Below are positions 42,956 through 46,545 of a stretch of DNA of 46,545 bases, in pieces. The first letter of the stretch is position 1. Each line of letters begins with the position of its first letter. A program made the position numbers and the translations under genes. Origin of the DNA: Gammaproteobacteria bacterium MFB021. GTDB taxonomy: Bacteria; Pseudomonadota; Gammaproteobacteria; Pseudomonadales; Halomonadaceae. The stretch lies in assembly GCA_000737985.1 (NCBI GenBank), contig JNVT01000040.1, forward strand, positions 1-46,545. Reading direction: 5' to 3'. The notes below the pieces were generated by a model. The model worked only from the letters and a program-made list of their open reading frames with translations. It had not been told where the DNA came from and ran no database searches.

Positions 42956-43121
42956 TCCTCTCTCCCCCTTTCCCCTTTTCCAGTCCCCACCCTCTGGCCT
43001 TCAGCCCGCCTTGTCCGACATTGACCATCAAACATCTGACATAAAGACCATCGTCGACTGTCGTCGTTGCCCACTTCATGCCACTTTGATAGATCAGGTT
43101 TCCCTACTAGAGGTCTCTCCC

Positions 43122-44501
43122 ATGGACGGCTGGACGCAAACCCTGTCGGCCGGGCCGCTGCTCGGCATCGCCGCCGCCGCGATCGCCCTGCTGCTGGTCC
43201 TGATCATTCGCTTTCATCTGCACGCCTTCCCCACCCTGGTGCTGGTCAGCCTGCTGACCGCCTTTGCCACCGGCATCCCCGCCGGCGCCATCGTCGATAC
43301 CATGACCGACAGCTTCGCCGGCACGCTGGGCTCGGTGGCGCTGCTGGTCGGCTTCGGCGCCATGCTCGGCAAGCTGGTGGAGCACTCCGGCGGTGCCCAG
43401 GTGCTGGCCGAACGCATGGTGTCGCTGTTCGGCGAGTCGCGCGCACCGTTCGCACTGGGTATCGCCTCGCTGATCATGGGCTTCCCGATCTTCTTCGATG
43501 CCGGGCTGATCGTGATGCTGCCGATCATCTTCGCGGTGGCCAGGCGCCTCGGTGGTCCGGTGCTGCTCTATGCGCTGCCGGCGGCGGCGGCGTTTTCGGT
43601 GATGCACGTGTTCGTGCCGCCCCACCCCGGCCCGGTCACCGCCACCGAGCTCTACGGTGCCAACCTGGGCCTGGTGCTGCTGGTGGGGATCCTGATCGTC
43701 TTCCCGATGTGGTACCTCTCGGGTTACCTGTGGGGGCGTTTCGCCGCCAGCCGCTTCGACTTCAAGCTCGAAGTCAGCCTGTTCGGCGGCCAGGACAACG
43801 ACACCATCGAGAACCCGCCCAGCGTGGGCACGGTCATCGCGCTGCTGCTGCTGCCACTGGCGTTGATCTTTCTCAACACCGGGCTTGATTTCGCCCGCGC
43901 CGCCGGCGTGGCCGACAGCGACGCCACCTGGTTCCAGTTTCTCTCCTCCCTGGGCGAGACGCCGATCGCGCTGCTGATCTCGGTACTGGTGGCGATCTAC
44001 GTGCTGGGCAGCCGCCGCGGCGAAGGCGGCAGCGCGCTGGAGAAGATCGTCGACTCCTCGCTGGGGCCAATCTGCTCGGTGATCCTGATCACCGGCGCCG
44101 GCGGCATGTTTGGCGGCGTGCTGCAGGCCTCTGGCATCGGCGATGCGCTCTCCGACTCGATGAGCGATCTGGGCATGCCGGTGATCGTCGCCGCCTATCT
44201 GGTCGCGGTGGTCATGCGCCTGGCCCAGGGCTCGGCCACGGTGGCGCTGGTCACCGCCGCCGGACTGATGGCACCCGCCGTCGCCAGCGGCGATTTCTCG
44301 GCCATGCAGGTGGTCGCGATCACCCTCGCCACCGCCGCCGGCTCGGTGTTCGCCGGCCACGTCAACGACTCCGGCTTCTGGCTGGTGGGGCGGCTATTGG
44401 GCATGGACGTCAAGACCACGCTGATGACCTGGACCGTGCAGCAGGCGCTGGAGTCGATGGTCGGCTTCCTGCTGGCCGGCGTCGTCTATCTGCTGTTCTG
44501 A
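43122..44501 (+). CDS. GntP-family permease (gluconate or other hydroxy acid)
   Basis: A 459-residue inner-membrane permease with about 12-14 hydrophobic segments. GntP marks: GSVALLVGFGAMLGKLVEHSGGAQ, IMGFPIFFDAGLIVMLPI, FSVMHVFVPPHPGPVTA, VILITGAGGMFGGVLQASGIG, MRLAQGSATVALVTAAGLM and HVNDSGFWLVGRLLGMDVKTT. The ATG at 43122 starts a normal GntP N-terminus; the longer frame covers the repeat tract and is not supported. The family imports gluconate, glycerate and similar acids; a glycerate role after glyoxylate formation is possible, but no catabolic gene lies beside it. Confidence 0.92.
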   Translation: MDGWTQTLSAGPLLGIAAAAIALLLVLIIRFHLHAFPTLVLVSLLTAFATGIPAGAIVDTMTDSFAGTLGSVALLVGFGAMLGKLVEHSGGAQVLAERMVSLFGESRAPFALGIASLIMGFPIFFDAGLIVMLPIIFAVARRLGGPVLLYALPAAAAFSVMHVFVPPHPGPVTATELYGANLGLVLLVGILIVFPMWYLSGYLWGRFAASRFDFKLEVSLFGGQDNDTIENPPSVGTVIALLLLPLALIFLNTGLDFARAAGVADSDATWFQFLSSLGETPIALLISVLVAIYVLGSRRGEGGSALEKIVDSSLGPICSVILITGAGGMFGGVLQASGIGDALSDSMSDLGMPVIVAAYLVAVVMRLAQGSATVALVTAAGLMAPAVASGDFSAMQVVAITLATAAGSVFAGHVNDSGFWLVGRLLGMDVKTTLMTWTVQQALESMVGFLLAGVVYLLF

Positions 44502-44681
44502 TCCAGCCAGGGGGGAGATATCAGGGGTATCAATCGGGGGGTAGAGATCCAGCGTATAGTCAGCGCCTATCGCAACGGTAGTCAGCGACATTGGTTGGTC
44601 GGCTAATCGTTAACTAGACTTTGGTCGACCTGCCGATACCGGCAACCAATTCCGTCGCCAGTCTGGAAAGGAGTTCTCGAT

Positions 44682-45815
44682 ATGGCATCGCTGTTCGAAC
44701 CGTTCGATCTCAACGGCACACGGCTCAATAACCGCATCGTCATGGCGCCGATGACCCGCTCTCGCGCACCGGACGATATCCCCAACGAGATGGGTGCACT
44801 CTACTATCGCCAGCGTGCTTCCGCGGGCCTGATCATCTCCGAGGGCACGCCGATTTCGCGCCAAGGGCAAGGCTATCTCTACAATCCCGGTATCTTCGGC
44901 CCCGACCAGATCGCGGGCTGGGCCAAGGCGACCCGCGCGGTACACGAGCGCGGCGGCGTCTTCTTTGCTCAGATCTGGCACGTGGGCCGGGTCTCGCACA
45001 CCTCGATCCAGATCGCCGGCCAGCCGCCTGTCGGCCCCAGCGAGCAGCAGGGTGGCATGGCCTTCGGCTATAACGACGCCGGCACCCCGGACATGCTCGC
45101 GGCGAGCCAGCCGCGCCGGCTCGAGACCGTGGAAGTCCGCGAGATCGTGCGCGATTTCGCCCAGGCGGCGGTCAATGCCCGCAAGGCGGGCTTCGACGGG
45201 GTCGAGGTGCACGGCGCCAACGGCTATCTGTTCGAACAGTTCCTCAACCCCCACGTCAACGACCGCGACGACGCCTATGGCGGCTCGCGGGAGAATCGCT
45301 GTCGCCTGCTGCTGGAGGCCGTCGACGAGGCGAGCAAGCTGATCGGCGCCCACCGGGTCGGCGTTCGGCTATCGCCCTTCGGCACGCTGTTCGACATGCC
45401 GGAGTACGACGACAACGGTGAGACCTATCTGTATCTCGCCCGTGAATTCGACAAGCGCGGGCTGGCCTATGTCCACCTGCACGATCAGGGTGGCCAGGGC
45501 ATGCCGCCGATGCCGCGCGAGTATCTGCGCCGGTTCCGCGAGGTCTACCACGGTAATCTGCTGCTCGCCGGCAACCTGGATCAGGCAGAGGCACAAGCCC
45601 TGGTCGATGAAGGCACCATCGACCTGCCGGTGTTCGGGCGCCTCTACACTTCCAACCCGGATCTGGTCGAGCGCATGCAGAACGGCTGGCCGCTGGCCGA
45701 CTTCGACCCGGATACCTTCTACGGTGGCGATGCCCGCGGCTATGTCGACTTCCCCACCTATGCCGAAGAGCAGGCGCGCCATGCGCGCGAACAGGCGATC
45801 CAGGCGAAGTCCTGA
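44682..45815 (+). CDS. nemA: Old Yellow Enzyme family alkene reductase (NemA-like)
   Basis: A 377-residue FMN-dependent NADPH oxidoreductase that reduces activated alkenes such as N-ethylmaleimide and 2-cyclohexenone. Family blocks: LFEPFDLNGTRLNNRIVMAPMTRSRA, SAGLIISEGTPIS, FFAQIWHVGRVSH, GFDGVEVHGANGYLFEQFL (the His-Asn pair HGAN that binds the substrate carbonyl), NDRDDAYGGS and PVFGRLYTSNPDLVERM. The ATG follows AAGGAG by 8 nt. The upstream region has a TAGACTTTGGTC stretch that faintly resembles a NemR box; no nemR gene is present. Confidence 0.92.
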   Translation: MASLFEPFDLNGTRLNNRIVMAPMTRSRAPDDIPNEMGALYYRQRASAGLIISEGTPISRQGQGYLYNPGIFGPDQIAGWAKATRAVHERGGVFFAQIWHVGRVSHTSIQIAGQPPVGPSEQQGGMAFGYNDAGTPDMLAASQPRRLETVEVREIVRDFAQAAVNARKAGFDGVEVHGANGYLFEQFLNPHVNDRDDAYGGSRENRCRLLLEAVDEASKLIGAHRVGVRLSPFGTLFDMPEYDDNGETYLYLAREFDKRGLAYVHLHDQGGQGMPPMPREYLRRFREVYHGNLLLAGNLDQAEAQALVDEGTIDLPVFGRLYTSNPDLVERMQNGWPLADFDPDTFYGGDARGYVDFPTYAEEQARHAREQAIQAKS

Positions 45816-45915
45816 CATTCTGAAAGCCAGAGCGCCGCGTCAGATCATTGCGGCGCTCGATATGCGCGCCACGCTGCGCACGCCACTCAGAGCGGCCAGC
45901 CCAAAGCAGCTAGCC

Positions 45916-45946
45916 CAGACGCCCCGGCCACGCGCCGGGGCGTCTG
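45916..45946. terminator. Hairpin between convergent nemA and the mmsB part
   Basis: CAGACGCCCCGGC and GCCGGGGCGTCTG form a perfect 13-bp stem around CACGC. No T-run, but strength and convergent placement fit a bidirectional terminator. Confidence 0.65.
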
Positions 45947-45976
45947 CGTGTCGTCACCCATGGCGCTCTAGGGCGA

Positions 45977-46460
45977 TCACTCATGTCCGCGCGCCTCGTT
46001 CCCGCGCGCATAGAAGCGCTGAATGCTGGAGAAGTCGTGGCCCTCGCCACCGGCGGCGGCGTGAAAGCCATAGAGACTCTTGGCCAGCGCTCCCAGCGGC
46101 GTGGTCGAGTGGCTCCTGAGCGCGGCCTCCTGGGCCAGACGCAGATCCTTGTTCATCAGCGTGACCCCGAAGCCACCCTGGTAGTCGTGACTGGCCGGCG
46201 CCTCGGGCATCACGCCGGGCCAGGGGTTGTAGACCTTGAGCGCCCAGTTGCTGCCGGAACTCTCGGCCATGATCGCCGACAGCACGGCGGGGTCGAGGCC
46301 GTTGTCGACGCCGAGCTGCAGCGCCTCGGCGGTGCCCGCCATGAGAATGCCCAGCAGCATGTTGTTGCAGATCTTGGCGGTCTGCCCGGCGCCGCTGTCG
46401 CCGGCATGGAAGACGTTGCGCCCCATCGTCTCCAGCACGGGCCGGGCGCGCTCGAAATCG
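45977..46460 (-). pseudogene. mmsB: 3-hydroxyisobutyrate dehydrogenase, C-terminal part
   Basis: About 160 C-terminal residues of Mms[46 protein letters not shown] with the catalytic lysine, [16 protein letters not shown], and [19 protein letters not shown], ending normally in a TGA at 45977-45979. The NAD-binding N-terminal half is missing: just before DFERARP the similarity stops and the upstream DNA encodes, in another frame, the start of Lgt. In valine breakdown MmsB oxidises 3-hydroxyisobutyrate. It is either a truncated gene at a rearrangement or an assembly chimera. Confidence 0.85.
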
Positions 46461-46544
46461 CGCGGCACGCAGACGCCCCAGCCACCAGGCACCGACGAAG
46501 CCGACGACATACATCAGCCCGTACCAGTGAACCTTGAGAGGCCC
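46461..46544 (-). pseudogene. lgt: Prolipoprotein diacylglyceryl transferase, N-terminal part
   Basis: In the minus-strand frame starting at 46544 the sequence reads [19 protein letters not shown] then [18 protein letters not shown] is the hallmark of the first Lgt membrane region. Downstream of about 46461 the Lgt similarity stops and mmsB sequence begins in another frame. The start of lgt lies beyond the window edge. Confidence 0.75.
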
Positions 46545-46545
46545 C

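Noticed and set aside
42901-42990. CRISPR-like array in the C/T-rich repeat
   Set aside because: Seven-base tandem units without spacers; a simple sequence repeat, not an array.
44600-44660. Possible NemR-type operator before the Old Yellow Enzyme gene
   Set aside because: Only a partial TAGAC...GGTC resemblance and no nemR gene nearby; not strong enough to list.

Overview
This 46.5 kb window is high-GC, densely coded gammaproteobacterial chromosome. The gene types and the style of the intergenic repeats look most like a halophile of the Halomonadaceae (Halomonas, Chromohalobacter or Salinicola type). That placement is an inference from gene content; no rRNA or tRNA is visible.

Layout. (1) 1-5476, minus strand: a type VI secretion effector module of vgrG, a DUF4123 adaptor, a small co-adaptor, a Tox-REase-5 toxin gene broken by a 55-bp deletion, an Imm52-type immunity gene, and a second N-terminally truncated toxin copy running off the left edge. 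(2) 5768-6250: ureidoglycolate lyase. (3) 6558-16059: a hydroxyproline catabolic cluster with 4-hydroxyproline 2-epimerase, pyrroline-4-hydroxy-2-carboxylate deaminase, a sugar-type ABC importer whose ATPase gene is frameshifted, a GntR regulator and an FAD D-amino acid oxidoreductase. (4) 16111-28505: the rest of a purine/allantoin cluster: AllE, a YfcC-type permease, an RpiR regulator, PuuE allantoinase, allantoin racemase, two NCS1 permeases, a GntR regulator, HIU hydrolase, OHCU decarboxylase and an IclR regulator. (5) 28632-31892: housekeeping genes pyrB, ruvX, yqgE and gshB. (6) 32040-38897: a LysR-controlled pxpA-accB-accC-pxpB-pxpC-NCS1 cluster. (7) 38960-45815: a prolyl oligopeptidase carrying a parS-like site, a membrane-anchored glutamate-synthase-like protein, a GntP permease and an Old Yellow Enzyme. 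(8) The right end joins an mmsB 3' part to an lgt 5' part in an abnormal junction.

How the genes work together. The purine genes turn hydroxyisourate into allantoin (HiuH, UraD), racemise and open it (HpxA type, PuuE), and process ureidoglycine and ureidoglycolate to glyoxylate (AllE, AllA). Uricase and allantoate amidohydrolase are not in the window. TTTGTATAC-type palindromes precede several of these genes. A related 13-bp motif, GATTGTATAAAAT, precedes both outer transcription units of the hydroxyproline cluster. The pxp/acc operon contains every domain of a urea-carboxylase-like enzyme as separate, translationally coupled subunits and is the best candidate here for an under-described system.

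Cautions. Three lesions (the 55-bp toxin deletion, the ABC ATPase deletion and the lgt/mmsB junction) and a left edge lying inside a perfect 217-bp repeat could be biological or assembly artefacts. Read mapping would decide. All family assignments come from reading translations by eye; no database search was run.
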